DNA of 64,000 nt from Paenibacillus sp. V4I3 (GTDB lineage Bacteria; Bacillota; Bacilli; Paenibacillales; NBRC-103111): the NCBI RefSeq assembly GCF_030817215.1, contig NZ_JAUSZA010000001.1, forward strand, positions 4,066,501 to 4,130,500, written 5' to 3'. Position numbers and translations under genes: made by a program. Positions within the stretch are counted from its first letter, which is position 1. The number at the start of each line of letters is the position of its first letter. The notes under the pieces were generated by a model. That model saw only the letters and a program-made list of their open reading frames with translations. It searched no databases and was not told the DNA's origin. Positions 17,834 through 26,699 of the stretch are shown one piece after another.

Positions 17834-18487
17834 TTGCTTCCTAAAGTCAACCAGATATTACATATGCAAGTGAATAGCATCGACGATGAAGAGTCCAAAA
17901 TTGAGTACAAGTCGCGAATTGCTGACGTGACGGATAGTGTGATTGCCATTGAGCTCCCGCTGAATGAGAAAACAGGCCGACTCAAGAAGCTTTATCAAGG
18001 TGATGAATTAAGCACATTCTATTTAGGTCAAGGTGGCGTAAAGCACTATTTCACAACTTCGGTTACAGGTTTCAGAGAAGATGTGATTCGCTTAGTGGAA
18101 CTGCGTAAACCAAAGCCTGAAGCCATTACGCAAGTTCAACGCAGAAGTTTTCTAAGGGTTTTGGCCGAACTTGAAATTGCCGTTAAATTGTCGGATCAAA
18201 TTCAATTCATTGGCGTGACAGAAGATGTCGGCGGTGGCGGGATTTCGTTTATCTGTGAGGGACATATCCCACTCGGAATGAATGCTATTATTTCTTGTTG
18301 GGTACTTGCACCCTTCAAGAATGGTAATATTGAGCATATTCCTTTTACTGGCGAGGTTGTCCGTGTTAAACAGATTGAGTCTGGCAAGCAATTGGCAATG
18401 ATTAGATTTACGGATATAGCCGATCGTGAACGTCAGAAACTAATTCGCTTTTGCTTCGAGAGACAAATGGATTTCCGTAAACGATAA
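17834..18487 (+). CDS. ypfA: PilZ-domain c-di-GMP receptor, YpfA/YcgR family
   Basis: Flagellar-brake type c-di-GMP effector: an N-terminal YcgR-like beta domain (about 1-95) and a C-terminal PilZ domain. c-di-GMP-binding signatures are RRSFLR (RxxxR) and DVGGGG in the place of D/NxSxxG, the Ser being Gly here. TTG17834 (217 aa) is chosen because GGAGGT at 17821-17826 stands 7 nt before it; GTG17825 would overlap that site. It follows ypeB as in B. subtilis. Confidence 0.9.
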   Translation: MLPKVNQILHMQVNSIDDEESKIEYKSRIADVTDSVIAIELPLNEKTGRLKKLYQGDELSTFYLGQGGVKHYFTTSVTGFREDVIRLVELRKPKPEAITQVQRRSFLRVLAELEIAVKLSDQIQFIGVTEDVGGGGISFICEGHIPLGMNAIISCWVLAPFKNGNIEHIPFTGEVVRVKQIESGKQLAMIRFTDIADRERQKLIRFCFERQMDFRKR

Positions 18488-18595
18488 TGTAGGGATCTTT
18501 TGATGTAGTCAAAAGTCTCTCTACTTGTAAGCATGAGATTTCACCTGCATGGGCATACTACCAAGCAATATGTCTATTTGAGTAGGTGGGGCATC

Positions 18596-18820
18596 ATGTC
18601 AAGGGATCAGGAGAATAAGTCATACGAGCAGCTGTTTATCCTCTTTTCTGCAAAGGTAGAAAAGATGATCATTCGGACAACGCTCGTATTTTTCGTTTTA
18701 CTTATATGTGCTCAAGCCATGCTTCAAATTCCCTACATACGTAAGCATTTTACCCGTGTTGAACCATTAGAGGGAAAGCCCTATGTATGGCCTCAAAATG
18801 GGAAGGGAGAGCGCTCTTAA
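18596..18820 (+). CDS. Small membrane protein, YpfB/DUF5359-like
   Basis: 74 aa from ATG18596 with a GTAGGTGGGG site. One membrane segment lies near residues 24-42, and the C-terminal tail contains KHFTRVEPLEGKPYVWP. Position between ypfA and cmk matches B. subtilis ypfB. Function unknown. Confidence 0.75.
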   Translation: MSRDQENKSYEQLFILFSAKVEKMIIRTTLVFFVLLICAQAMLQIPYIRKHFTRVEPLEGKPYVWPQNGKGERS

Positions 18821-18855
18821 GCACATCTAAAAGCAATCCAATATGCGTCCATGTT

Positions 18856-18884
18856 TTGCATATGCCTTTTTAATGTGCTATAAT
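18856..18884 (+). promoter_or_regulatory. Sigma-A promoter upstream of cmk
   Basis: TTGCAT (18856-18861), 17-nt spacer, TATAAT (18879-18884). Transcription would begin near 18891, only about 6 nt before the terminator hairpin at 18897. Confidence 0.75.
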
Positions 18885-18896
18885 TTCAATTAATTA

Positions 18897-18917
18897 GCAG
18901 GCAGTGCCTGCTTTTTT
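18897..18917 (+). terminator. Short intrinsic terminator between promoter and cmk
   Basis: GCAGGC-AGT-GCCTGC (18897-18911) is followed by six T (18912-18917). It may end the ypeB-ypfB transcripts, or attenuate transcription from the promoter just upstream. Confidence 0.7.
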
Positions 18918-18959
18918 GTTCGTAAGGTACTGTGAGGTATTGTTAGGAGGAACAGCAGC

Positions 18960-19643
18960 TTGGAAAAGTTCAATATTGCCATAGATGGTCCTGCTGGAGC
19001 CGGTAAAAGCACCATTGCACGGCTAGTTGCTGGGGCACTTGGTTTCGTTTACGTGGATACAGGAGCCATGTATCGGGCAGTAACGTGGAAAGTACAGCAA
19101 GAAGGGCTGCAATCTGATCAAGAACAAGAAGTAACTGCCTTGGCGAATCGCATGCAGATTGAGCTCATTCCTCGCGAGGAAGGACAACAGGTTATCGTAG
19201 ATGGCGTCGATGTGACCAAAGAAATCCGTACGACAACCATAACGGATCATGTCTCCCAAATTGCTAGCTACGGAGCTGTACGCCAGCTTCTGGTTACACT
19301 TCAGAAGCAAATGGCCATAACCAAAGGCGTAGTCATGGATGGCCGCGACATCGGTACTCATGTTATGCCAGACGCTGAAATCAAAGTATTTCTGACAGCT
19401 AGCGTAAAGGAAAGAGCAGAGCGTCGATTCAAAGAGATGCAAAACAGCGGGACTTGCAACCTTACGCTCTCTGAACTTGAACAGGACATCGCTCGTCGCG
19501 ATCAATTGGACCAGGATAGAGAGATTTCACCGCTTAGACAAGCTCATGATGCTGTTTTAATGGACAGTACTTCAATGACCATTGAGGAAGTTGTGGACGA
19601 AATACTTGGGCTTTGCAAAGACAAAGTCGGAGGTGGCAAATAA
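18960..19643 (+). CDS. cmk: Cytidylate kinase
   Basis: Phosphorylates CMP and dCMP using ATP. 227 aa with the P-loop GPAGAGKS at residues 10-17, the NMP-binding region YVDTGAMYRAVTW, and DGRDIGTHVMP and RAERRF of the lid and CMP site. Start TTG18960 with a TTAGGAGG site. plsC begins 1 nt after its stop. Confidence 0.97.
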   Translation: MEKFNIAIDGPAGAGKSTIARLVAGALGFVYVDTGAMYRAVTWKVQQEGLQSDQEQEVTALANRMQIELIPREEGQQVIVDGVDVTKEIRTTTITDHVSQIASYGAVRQLLVTLQKQMAITKGVVMDGRDIGTHVMPDAEIKVFLTASVKERAERRFKEMQNSGTCNLTLSELEQDIARRDQLDQDREISPLRQAHDAVLMDSTSMTIEEVVDEILGLCKDKVGGGK

Positions 19644-19644
19644 G

Positions 19645-20226
19645 ATGCTTTATCGCATCGGCAGGGCCTTATTTCGTTTTGTTTTTACCTTGTTTTTCCG
19701 TATGAGGGCCTTAGGTATGGAGAATGTCCCTACACATGGAGCAGTCGTACTTTGTGGGAATCATACCAGTTTGTTGGACCCGCCATTGTTAGGAACCCCG
19801 CTTAAGCGTATGGTTTATTTCATGGCGAAGGCCGAACTGTTTGATATCCCTGTGTTTGGTTCCATCATTTCTAGAGTAGGTGCTTTCCCTGTGAAACGCG
19901 GTGGCGTTAGCAGAGAATCGATCCGACTTGCCGTACAATTGCTTCGCGATGGTAACATGTTGGGCGTTTTCCCAGAAGGATCGCGGAACAACGCTGGGGG
20001 CATGGGCAAGAAGGGCGCAGCCAGTCTTGCACTGAAATCTGGAGCAACTGTAGTTCCTGTGGCTATTATAGGCAATTATTCCTTATTCCGCCGCATGACG
20101 ATTGTATATGGAAAACCGCTTGATATAAGTGCTTATGCAGGTGCAAGCTCCGAAGATTTGGAGCAGGCAACGGAAGCTATTATGAAAGAAATTCGCCGAT
20201 TACATACTGCTTATAGCAAAGGTTAA
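19645..20226 (+). CDS. plsC: 1-acyl-sn-glycerol-3-phosphate acyltransferase
   Basis: Makes phosphatidic acid from lysophosphatidic acid at the membrane. 193 aa from ATG19645, with a GGAGGTGG site inside the end of cmk. The acyltransferase motifs NHTSLLD (HX4D) and FPEGSRN are present, with a hydrophobic segment near the N terminus. A cmk-plsC-rpsA order is seen in several Firmicutes. Confidence 0.93.
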   Translation: MLYRIGRALFRFVFTLFFRMRALGMENVPTHGAVVLCGNHTSLLDPPLLGTPLKRMVYFMAKAELFDIPVFGSIISRVGAFPVKRGGVSRESIRLAVQLLRDGNMLGVFPEGSRNNAGGMGKKGAASLALKSGATVVPVAIIGNYSLFRRMTIVYGKPLDISAYAGASSEDLEQATEAIMKEIRRLHTAYSKG

Positions 20227-20377
20227 CGAGGATGTATGGAATCGAAAGCTTGGAATTATACTATCTTTAAAGCGAATGGAAGTTATTGTTTTGTTTGAAA
20301 CAGAGTAGAAGCTTACATTGCTGCTTTGTGACTAATAAATTATTTTTTGTTGTTTGTAATTAGAGGAGGGTAATCCC

Positions 20378-21682
20378 ATGTCAGATGAAGTAAAAGTTGA
20401 AGATCAAACGCAAGAAGTACAAGAAGCACAAGAAACAGCCGTATCGCAAGCAGAAGCTGAGCACGCTCTTAATAACGTTGCTGTGCTGAAGAAAGGCGCT
20501 ACCGTTAAAGGTAAAATCGTTAAGGTAGACGCAGATCAAGCCTTCGTGGATATCGGTTACAAATACGATGGTGTTATTCCAGTTCGTGAGCTTTCTACCG
20601 ATGCAGAAGCAACACTGCTTGGACAAGAAGTTGAATTAAAAGTTGTTTCAATCAACGATGCGAAAGAAACATTGGTTCTTTCCAAACGTGTTGTTGACAA
20701 CAGCAAAGTATGGGAGTCACTGCAAGGTCAGCTGGATAGCAAAGAAATCATTGAAGCTACTGTAGCTGAAGTTGTAAAAGGCGGACTTGTTGTGGATATC
20801 GGCGTACGTGGTTTCGTACCTGCTTCCATGGTTGAGCGTCAATTCGTTGAAGATTTCTCCTCTTACAAAGGCCGCACTTTGCGTCTTCGTGTGAAAGAAA
20901 TCGATCGCGAGAAAAACAAAGTGATCCTGTCCCAAAAAGATATTCTAGATGAAGAATTCGAAGCTAACAAAAAGAAAATCATCGAAGGCCTTCAAGTGGG
21001 TCAAGTACTGGATGGTACTGTTCAACGCTTAACACAATTCGGTGCGTTTATTGATATCGGTGGTATCGACGGACTTGTACACATCTCCGAGCTAGCTTGG
21101 CACCATGTAGAACAAGCTTCTGACGTAGTCAAAGAAGGCGATAAAGTGAAGGTGCAAATCCTTAAGCTTGATCCTTCCAATGATAAAATAAGCTTGAGCA
21201 TCAAAGCGACTCAAGAAGGTCCTTGGTCCAATGTGGAGCGTGAATTCAAAGCAGGCGATATCGTAACAGGTACAGTGAAACGTCTTGCAGCTTTCGGCGC
21301 ATTCGTTGAAGTGGCTCCTGGTGTTGAAGGTCTTGTGCATATTTCCCAAATTGCCCACCGTCACATCGGTACTCCACATGAAGTATTGAAAGAAGGCCAA
21401 GAAGTTCAAGTGAAAATCTTGGAAATCAATACGGCAGAGAAACGCGTTAGCTTAAGCATTAAAGATACAGAAGAAGCTCCTGAAGCTCCAGCTGGTGCAG
21501 CTGCTCCTTCTGCTGGTAAACCAGACAGAGAAAGACAACCAAGAGGCGATCGTGACCGCGGAAACAGCGCAAGTCACCAAAAAGAGATTGCCGGCAATGA
21601 GAACGTGTCCTTGAGCAATCAAGGTCTGTCCATGACACTTGGCGAGCGTTTTGGCGATAAACTTTCCAAATTCAAAAAGTAA
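20378..21682 (+). CDS. rpsA: S1-domain RNA-binding protein, 30S ribosomal protein S1 homolog (YpfD-like)
   Basis: 434 aa with four S1 repeats (about residues 36-107, 120-187, 205-274 and 290-360). Clear S1 signatures are VDIGYKYDGVIP, VDIGVRGFVPASM, FGAFIDIGGIDGLVHISEL and FGAFVEVAPGVEGLVHISQI. The tail is acidic/basic and low in complexity, with an RERQPRGDRDRG stretch. The six-repeat form of Gram-negatives is absent; this is the shorter Firmicutes homolog. The 152-bp leader from 20227 is A/T-rich and shows no structure I can support. The start has a GAGGAGGG site. Confidence 0.93.
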   Translation: MSDEVKVEDQTQEVQEAQETAVSQAEAEHALNNVAVLKKGATVKGKIVKVDADQAFVDIGYKYDGVIPVRELSTDAEATLLGQEVELKVVSINDAKETLVLSKRVVDNSKVWESLQGQLDSKEIIEATVAEVVKGGLVVDIGVRGFVPASMVERQFVEDFSSYKGRTLRLRVKEIDREKNKVILSQKDILDEEFEANKKKIIEGLQVGQVLDGTVQRLTQFGAFIDIGGIDGLVHISELAWHHVEQASDVVKEGDKVKVQILKLDPSNDKISLSIKATQEGPWSNVEREFKAGDIVTGTVKRLAAFGAFVEVAPGVEGLVHISQIAHRHIGTPHEVLKEGQEVQVKILEINTAEKRVSLSIKDTEEAPEAPAGAAAPSAGKPDRERQPRGDRDRGNSASHQKEIAGNENVSLSNQGLSMTLGERFGDKLSKFKK

Positions 21683-21711
21683 ATGATACGACGCTTAGGG
21701 GGACCATAAGA

Positions 21712-22770
21712 ATGCGCATCTCACGCAAAATGGAGCATGTCCATTACGCGCTGGAGCTTGGCCAATCACTGCAGCAAGGGCTGTCGGATATCAAGCTTGT
21801 GCATAACTGTCTACCTGAGACTTCGACGGATCAAATAGCATTAACTACGGAAATCGGCGATCTCATTATGAGTTCGCCGATTTTAATTAATGCAATGACG
21901 GGCGGCGCTCAGGAGACGGAAAGCATTAATCGCGAATTGGCCATCTTGGCAAGGGAAAAGGGCATGGTTATGGCCGTTGGTTCCCAAATGTCAGCAATTA
22001 AAAACAGTGAGGTTGCTTCGAGCTATCAAGTTGTTCGCCGCGAAAATCCTAAAGGGATCGTGTTCGCGAATTTGGGCAGCGAGGCGACGACCGAGCAAGC
22101 GGTCCGCGCCGTCGATATGATTGAAGCGAATGCGCTTCAAATTCATTTGAATGTGATGCAGGAGCTCATTATGCCGGAAGGGGATCGCAGCTTTGTGGGC
22201 ATGTTGGGCCGCATTGAAGCGATTGTTCGGCATGTACAGGTACCTGTCATCGTGAAGGAAGTTGGCTTTGGTATCCTGAAGGATAACGCCAAACAATTGC
22301 AGAGCATCGGCGTCCGCTTTTTGGATGTCGGCGGCTCGGGTGGCACGAATTTCGCCGCCATTGAGAATGCCAGACGTCCAGCCGCCTTGGATTGGCTGAA
22401 CGATTGGGGCACACCGACAAGCATTGCCTTGCTAGAGGCACTCTCGGTTTATCCGCGAGGCGGAGTTATTGCCTCAGGCGGTATTACGAACGCTTTGGAA
22501 GCGGCAAAAGCGCTAACGCTCGGCGCTTCAGCGGTTGGCATGGCTGGCGCATTCTTGAGGGTTTTGCGCAGCGAGGGAGTCGATGCGCTCCACCATTTTG
22601 CTGATGAGCTTCATCAAGGACTTATTCTTATTATGACAGCGCTAGGCGCTAATACGATTCAGGCATTGGGAAATTGTCCAGTTGTCATCATGGGCGAAAC
22701 AGCTGAATGGTGCAGGGCTAGAGGTATTAACTTAACTTCATATGCAGAAAGAGCCAATCGGAGTAAATAA
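21712..22770 (+). CDS. fni: Isopentenyl-diphosphate delta-isomerase, type 2
   Basis: FMN- and NAD(P)H-dependent isomerase interconverting IPP and DMAPP. 352 aa TIM-barrel with substrate-binding RKMEHVHYAL at the N terminus, the TGGA loop (NAMTGGAQETE), NLGSEAT, HLNVMQE with the catalytic Gln, and the phosphate-binding GGSGGTNF. It feeds the prenyl chain made by HepS/HepT in this window. Gene order rpsA-fni-yphA as in B. subtilis. Confidence 0.95.
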   Translation: MRISRKMEHVHYALELGQSLQQGLSDIKLVHNCLPETSTDQIALTTEIGDLIMSSPILINAMTGGAQETESINRELAILAREKGMVMAVGSQMSAIKNSEVASSYQVVRRENPKGIVFANLGSEATTEQAVRAVDMIEANALQIHLNVMQELIMPEGDRSFVGMLGRIEAIVRHVQVPVIVKEVGFGILKDNAKQLQSIGVRFLDVGGSGGTNFAAIENARRPAALDWLNDWGTPTSIALLEALSVYPRGGVIASGGITNALEAAKALTLGASAVGMAGAFLRVLRSEGVDALHHFADELHQGLILIMTALGANTIQALGNCPVVIMGETAEWCRARGINLTSYAERANRSK

Positions 22771-22792
22771 TCGAAATATTGCCATACTATGA

Positions 22793-22871
22793 ATCAGGTG
22801 GTGCTTCCCTCGTTAAGTTGGAGTGGAAGCCTGAAGATCCGCAGGCAGGTCGGTGGCATATGTCACCTGAT
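22793..22871 (+). ncRNA. Candidate structured RNA element between fni and yphA
   Basis: An outer stem ATCAGGTG (22793-22800)/CACCTGAT (22864-22871) encloses GCTTCCCTC (22803-22811) paired with GAG-T-GGAAGC (22821-22830), and GCCTG (22829-22833) paired with CAGGC (22842-22846). An alternative GGTG/CACC pairing exists near the 3' side. It precedes the yphA start by about 30 nt, so it may be a cis-regulatory leader. It matches no RNA family I can name, and no conservation data are available. Confidence 0.4.
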
Positions 22872-22899
22872 CGCCTATGCATGGTAGGGTGGTCCGATT

Positions 22900-23526
22900 A
22901 TGAACTCCGGTTATTTGTCTTTAATTCTCCTTTGTATCACGTTGATCTTATTCGCCAGCGGATGGAAAGAACTGTACATCAGAAGTATATCGCACAAGGG
23001 CATGCTTCTTTTTTTTGTCTCTTGGATTGTCTTTTCTAGGTTTACCGTAACGATCCAGCATGTTCAAGTGGGGCTCGTTTATGTCTGGGTTCTGCTCATC
23101 AGTTTGGGTATTCTCTATAAGACACAAGGATTCATACATAAGCTTCATTTACTTTCCATCGGCCTTTTATTAGGTTCCCTTCATTTCTTGTTGCAGCAGC
23201 TGCTTGAGATGGACCCCATACTCATCGTTCGTAACTCGGAATGGGATACGGCATTATTGCTTGCCGTTGTAACTCTCGTTTTACAGCGCAGTGCATGGGA
23301 GCAGATCGCGGCACTCTCGATTGGCTACTTACTAGGAGATATGTATCAGGCGGGAATTCATCCAGTAGATGGCTACCATCATGTCGGTAAGGCGACATTT
23401 CAGGACCAATGGTGGCTTTCTGTTTTTGCGGCGAGAACGATGACCATCATCCTTCAATCCGCTTATAACGGCTGCCGAAATATCATTCGCAGCTGGATGG
23501 ACCGAAGAGGAGGCTGGAAGAAGTAA
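22900..23526 (+). CDS. yphA: YphA-like membrane protein
   Basis: 208-aa polytopic protein with about six hydrophobic segments, starting at ATG22900 after an AGGGTGG site. It sits between fni and the YIEGIA gene, as yphA does in B. subtilis, and its size matches. No catalytic motif is visible. Its stop overlaps the next start (TAATG), so it is translationally coupled to the YIEGIA protein and may act with it. Confidence 0.75.
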   Translation: MNSGYLSLILLCITLILFASGWKELYIRSISHKGMLLFFVSWIVFSRFTVTIQHVQVGLVYVWVLLISLGILYKTQGFIHKLHLLSIGLLLGSLHFLLQQLLEMDPILIVRNSEWDTALLLAVVTLVLQRSAWEQIAALSIGYLLGDMYQAGIHPVDGYHHVGKATFQDQWWLSVFAARTMTIILQSAYNGCRNIIRSWMDRRGGWKK

Positions 23527-24431
23527 TGGATTGGTTCTATTCGCACCGTTATACGATAGGTATTGTCGTGGGGGTTATTTTTGGCATTCTGGCACGTCTG
23601 AATATGTTAAGAACGGACTACAGGCAATATCCGACCTATCCTCACGGTAAGATTATACATATTTCCCTTGGTGTCATCGCAGCAGGACTAGGAGCCGTGG
23701 CTGTCCCTGCTTTGCTGGACAAAAATTATACGGCAGTCACTTTCTTATCGTTAGCCGCCCAACAATTTCGTGATGTGCGCAATATGGAAAGACAAAGTCT
23801 ATCCAAGGTTGATGAGTTAGAGTTAGTTCCAAGAGGAGCGGCATATATTGAGGGGATAGCAATGGTGTTCGAGGGAAGGAATTATCTCGTCATTTTCTCA
23901 GCATTTCTTGCGTCTTTATTCAGTATATTGTTTGCTTGGTATTGGGGGATCGTTGCAGGGATTGTGTCCATTTGGATTGCTAACTATTTTAAATCAGGTA
24001 ACAAGCTAGCGAAAATTGCAGACATCGAACCTGCTGATATTCGGATGGATGGACCAGATCTGTTCGTCGGCTCGGTTTATATCATGAACGTTGGACTCGC
24101 AGACAGCCGTGACAAAATACTTGAACACGGGCTTGGTTTCTTAATTAAACCCAAAAATCGCAATGCCCGCGTAACGTTAGCTCATTTAGGCCAAAGACAA
24201 GCTATTCTTCATGATATTTCAACCCTGTTTGGTGCTTACCGAGATGAAGGAGAGCCTTCATTGCGTCCGATGGCTAAGCTGGATATGAATACCGGCACAT
24301 TAGCCGTTCTGCTCCTCCTACAGGAGAAAGATGTTGAGAAAACATATATTGCTCTTCATCGAGTACCCGTATTGGAAAGCGCTGTTCGAATGCCGTCTGA
24401 AGCGGGTGTAAACAAAAAGAAGGAGGCCTAA
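23526..24431 (+). CDS. YIEGIA-domain membrane protein
   Basis: 301-aa protein with N-terminal membrane segments (about 8-24, 39-58, 115-148), then a soluble C-terminal domain. The family signature YIEGIA occurs at about residues 107-112. The family is restricted to spore formers, and the B. subtilis homolog (yphB/seaA position) is linked to sporulation. The downstream 59-aa gene is the usual partner of this family. Confidence 0.88.
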   Translation: MDWFYSHRYTIGIVVGVIFGILARLNMLRTDYRQYPTYPHGKIIHISLGVIAAGLGAVAVPALLDKNYTAVTFLSLAAQQFRDVRNMERQSLSKVDELELVPRGAAYIEGIAMVFEGRNYLVIFSAFLASLFSILFAWYWGIVAGIVSIWIANYFKSGNKLAKIADIEPADIRMDGPDLFVGSVYIMNVGLADSRDKILEHGLGFLIKPKNRNARVTLAHLGQRQAILHDISTLFGAYRDEGEPSLRPMAKLDMNTGTLAVLLLLQEKDVEKTYIALHRVPVLESAVRMPSEAGVNKKKEA

Positions 24432-24437
24432 AACAGG

Positions 24438-24617
24438 ATGTCGCAAATCCTAGCTATTGTAACCTTGACGAAGGAACGAATAGGTGGAGGTGCTCCAATC
24501 TTCGTTGTGGATAAGGAAGATGAGCTCCAAAAGGTCTCTTTCTCTCTAGAAAAGATATTGGATGCTAACGCTCACGATTTGCAAAATGGCACGATGATTT
24601 TGGTCAGGCATACCTGA
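24438..24617 (+). CDS. Small partner protein of the YIEGIA protein (capping subunit family)
   Basis: 59-aa ORF, ATG24438 to TGA24617, beginning MSQILAIVTLTKERIGGGAP. It starts 6 nt after the YIEGIA gene stop, with an ACAGG site and good codon use. Short proteins of this kind directly after YIEGIA genes are known as capping-complex subunits. The assignment rests on position and the small, all-soluble sequence. Confidence 0.78.
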   Translation: MSQILAIVTLTKERIGGGAPIFVVDKEDELQKVSFSLEKILDANAHDLQNGTMILVRHT

Positions 24618-24633
24618 AATAGCTGGTGTGCCC

Positions 24634-24686
24634 GCTTGGTATCTTGTGGAGTCTCAAATGAGATTAGCCAAGCCGTGTCTTTTTTG
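24634..24686 (+). terminator. Terminator after the YIEGIA pair
   Basis: GCTTGG (24634-24639) pairs with CCAAGC (24668-24673) and ATCT (24641-24644) with AGAT (24661-24664). A six-T run follows after a short gap. Confidence 0.5.
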
Positions 24687-24748
24687 TTATGATGTAAGTT
24701 GCGTATTTTTCCATGGCTGATCATGGAATTCGAAGGAGTGAATGAGTA

Positions 24749-26074
24749 GTGGCTAGACCTGTACTTGCAATTGTTGGCCGACCAAATGTCGGCAAGTCCA
24801 CCATTTTCAATCGAATCGTAGGAGATCGTCTTGCGATTGTGGAAGATAAACCGGGGGTTACACGTGATCGATTATATGGCGTAGGAGAATGGCTTAATAC
24901 GTCATTCAGTGTCATTGATACAGGCGGTATTGAAATTGAGGGGGAGGATGCGATCCTCAAATCCGTTCGTATTCAAGCGGAGCTTGCTATTGAAGAGGCG
25001 GATGTCATTGTTTTTATGGTGGATGCCAAAGCGGGCGTAACACCTTCGGATGAAGAAGTTGCCCAATTGCTATTCCGCTCCAAAAAGCCGATCGTACTTG
25101 CTGTTAACAAAGTAGATAACCTTGCGCGTCAAGATGATATTTATGAATTTTACTCTCTTGGGTTCGGTGATCCAATCGGAATATCGGGCTCTCATGGTAT
25201 AGGAATCGGGGATTTGCTTGAAGCTGTTTGTACACTTTTCCCTGACAAAAAAGATGATGAGTACGGCGAGGAAGTTGTGAAATTTGCGTTAATCGGTCGC
25301 CCGAATGTTGGGAAATCATCCATGACGAATGCCATTCTTGGAGAAGAAAGGGTTATCGTAAGTGAAGTGGCAGGGACGACGCGCGATGCGATCGATACCC
25401 CATTTGAACGGGATGGACAAAAGTTTGTTATTATTGATACGGCAGGAATGCGTAAGCGAGGTAAAGTCTACGAAAACACGGAAAAATATAGTGTCATGCG
25501 TGCCATGAAAGCGATTGAGCGTGCTGATGTTGTACTCGTCGTCATCGACGGTCAAGAGGGCATTATCGAGCAGGACAAGCATATTGCCGGTTATGCACAT
25601 GAAGCAGGAAAAGCGATAGTGATTGTCGTAAATAAATGGGATATCGTCGATAAAGATGATAAAACGATGCAGCATTTTACACAAACCATTCGTGATCACT
25701 TCTTGTTCTTAAGCTATGCTCCAATTGTGTTTGTTTCAGCCAAAACAACGCAGCGCTTGCATAAACTGTTGCCTGTCATTGTTCAAGTTGCTGAAAATCA
25801 TGCTCTTCGTGTACAAACACATCTTCTCAATGATGTTGTTTCGGATGCTGTAGCCTACAATCCGCCTCCTACGGATAAAGGTAAACGCCTTCGTATTAAC
25901 TATGTGACACAAGTTGCTGTTAAGCCTCCTGTCTTTGTGCTCTTCGTGAATGAGCCTGAGCTCATGCACTTTTCATATGAACGGTACTTGGATAACAAGA
26001 TTCGTGCAGCCTTCGGATTTGAAGGTACTCCGATTCGCATCTTAAGCCGTAGGAAATCATCGGACAAAGAATAG
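24749..26074 (+). CDS. der: Ribosome biogenesis GTPase Der (EngA)
   Basis: Essential tandem GTPase in 50S subunit assembly. 441 aa with two G domains (G1 motifs GRPNVGKST near residue 8 and GRPNVGKSS near 183; DTGG and DTAG switch II; NKVD and NKWD G4 motifs) and a C-terminal KH-like domain (about 355-440). Start GTG24749. Complete, no oddities. Confidence 0.97.
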   Translation: MARPVLAIVGRPNVGKSTIFNRIVGDRLAIVEDKPGVTRDRLYGVGEWLNTSFSVIDTGGIEIEGEDAILKSVRIQAELAIEEADVIVFMVDAKAGVTPSDEEVAQLLFRSKKPIVLAVNKVDNLARQDDIYEFYSLGFGDPIGISGSHGIGIGDLLEAVCTLFPDKKDDEYGEEVVKFALIGRPNVGKSSMTNAILGEERVIVSEVAGTTRDAIDTPFERDGQKFVIIDTAGMRKRGKVYENTEKYSVMRAMKAIERADVVLVVIDGQEGIIEQDKHIAGYAHEAGKAIVIVVNKWDIVDKDDKTMQHFTQTIRDHFLFLSYAPIVFVSAKTTQRLHKLLPVIVQVAENHALRVQTHLLNDVVSDAVAYNPPPTDKGKRLRINYVTQVAVKPPVFVLFVNEPELMHFSYERYLDNKIRAAFGFEGTPIRILSRRKSSDKE

Positions 26075-26087
26075 GAGATGTTGTGCA

Positions 26088-26690
26088 TTGCTTTCGATAA
26101 TAACAATTGTAGTGGGTTATTTATTAGGCTCCATAAGCTTTAGTTATTTATTCGGAAAATGGTTCAAAGGCATTGATATCCGCAAGCACGGGAGTGGCAA
26201 TGCGGGGGCGACAAATACGCTTCGTGTTCTGGGTAAGGGACCTGCCATCTTAGTTCTTTTGCTTGATGCCTTGAAGGGAGTTGCTGCCGTGTGGATTGGA
26301 ACATGGGCAGCTCCCGGACCCGATGACATCTGGATTCGTGTACTATGCGGGCTTGCAGCCATCGTCGGGCATAATTGGCCGGTTTACTTCGGCTTTCGAG
26401 GTGGTAAAGGTATCGCAACCACCATCGGTGTTATGGCAACACTCTGCTTCATTCCAACGTTAATTGCAGGTTTAACAGCCATTGTAATCATTGCGGTCAC
26501 CAGATTTGTATCGCTCGGTTCCCTTATTCTAACTGCACTTTTACCTTTCCTTATTTGGGGGATGGACCGACCTTTGCCAATTTTGTGGATTAGCATTTTG
26601 CTGTGTGCGTTTGCCTTTATGCGTCATCGTACGAATATTGTGAAGCTTATTCAAGGCAAAGAGAACAAGCTGGGCCAGAAAAGGGCTTAG
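26088..26690 (+). CDS. plsY: Glycerol-3-phosphate acyltransferase PlsY
   Basis: Uses acyl-phosphate to acylate glycerol-3-phosphate, the first step of phospholipid synthesis. 200 aa with about five membrane segments and conserved loops GSGNAGATNTLRVLG, GHNWPVYFGFRGGKGIAT and the C-terminal MRHRTNI. Start TTG26088 with a TAGGAG site. With plsC and gpsA nearby, most of the phosphatidic acid pathway is encoded in this window. Confidence 0.96.
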   Translation: MLSIITIVVGYLLGSISFSYLFGKWFKGIDIRKHGSGNAGATNTLRVLGKGPAILVLLLDALKGVAAVWIGTWAAPGPDDIWIRVLCGLAAIVGHNWPVYFGFRGGKGIATTIGVMATLCFIPTLIAGLTAIVIIAVTRFVSLGSLILTALLPFLIWGMDRPLPILWISILLCAFAFMRHRTNIVKLIQGKENKLGQKRA

Positions 26691-26699
26691 CTAATCTCA

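Noticed and set aside
22779..23039. 86-aa open frame overlapping the fni-yphA gap
   Set aside because: Runs through the nested inverted repeats and then out of frame over yphA; no ribosome binding site and no coherent domain.
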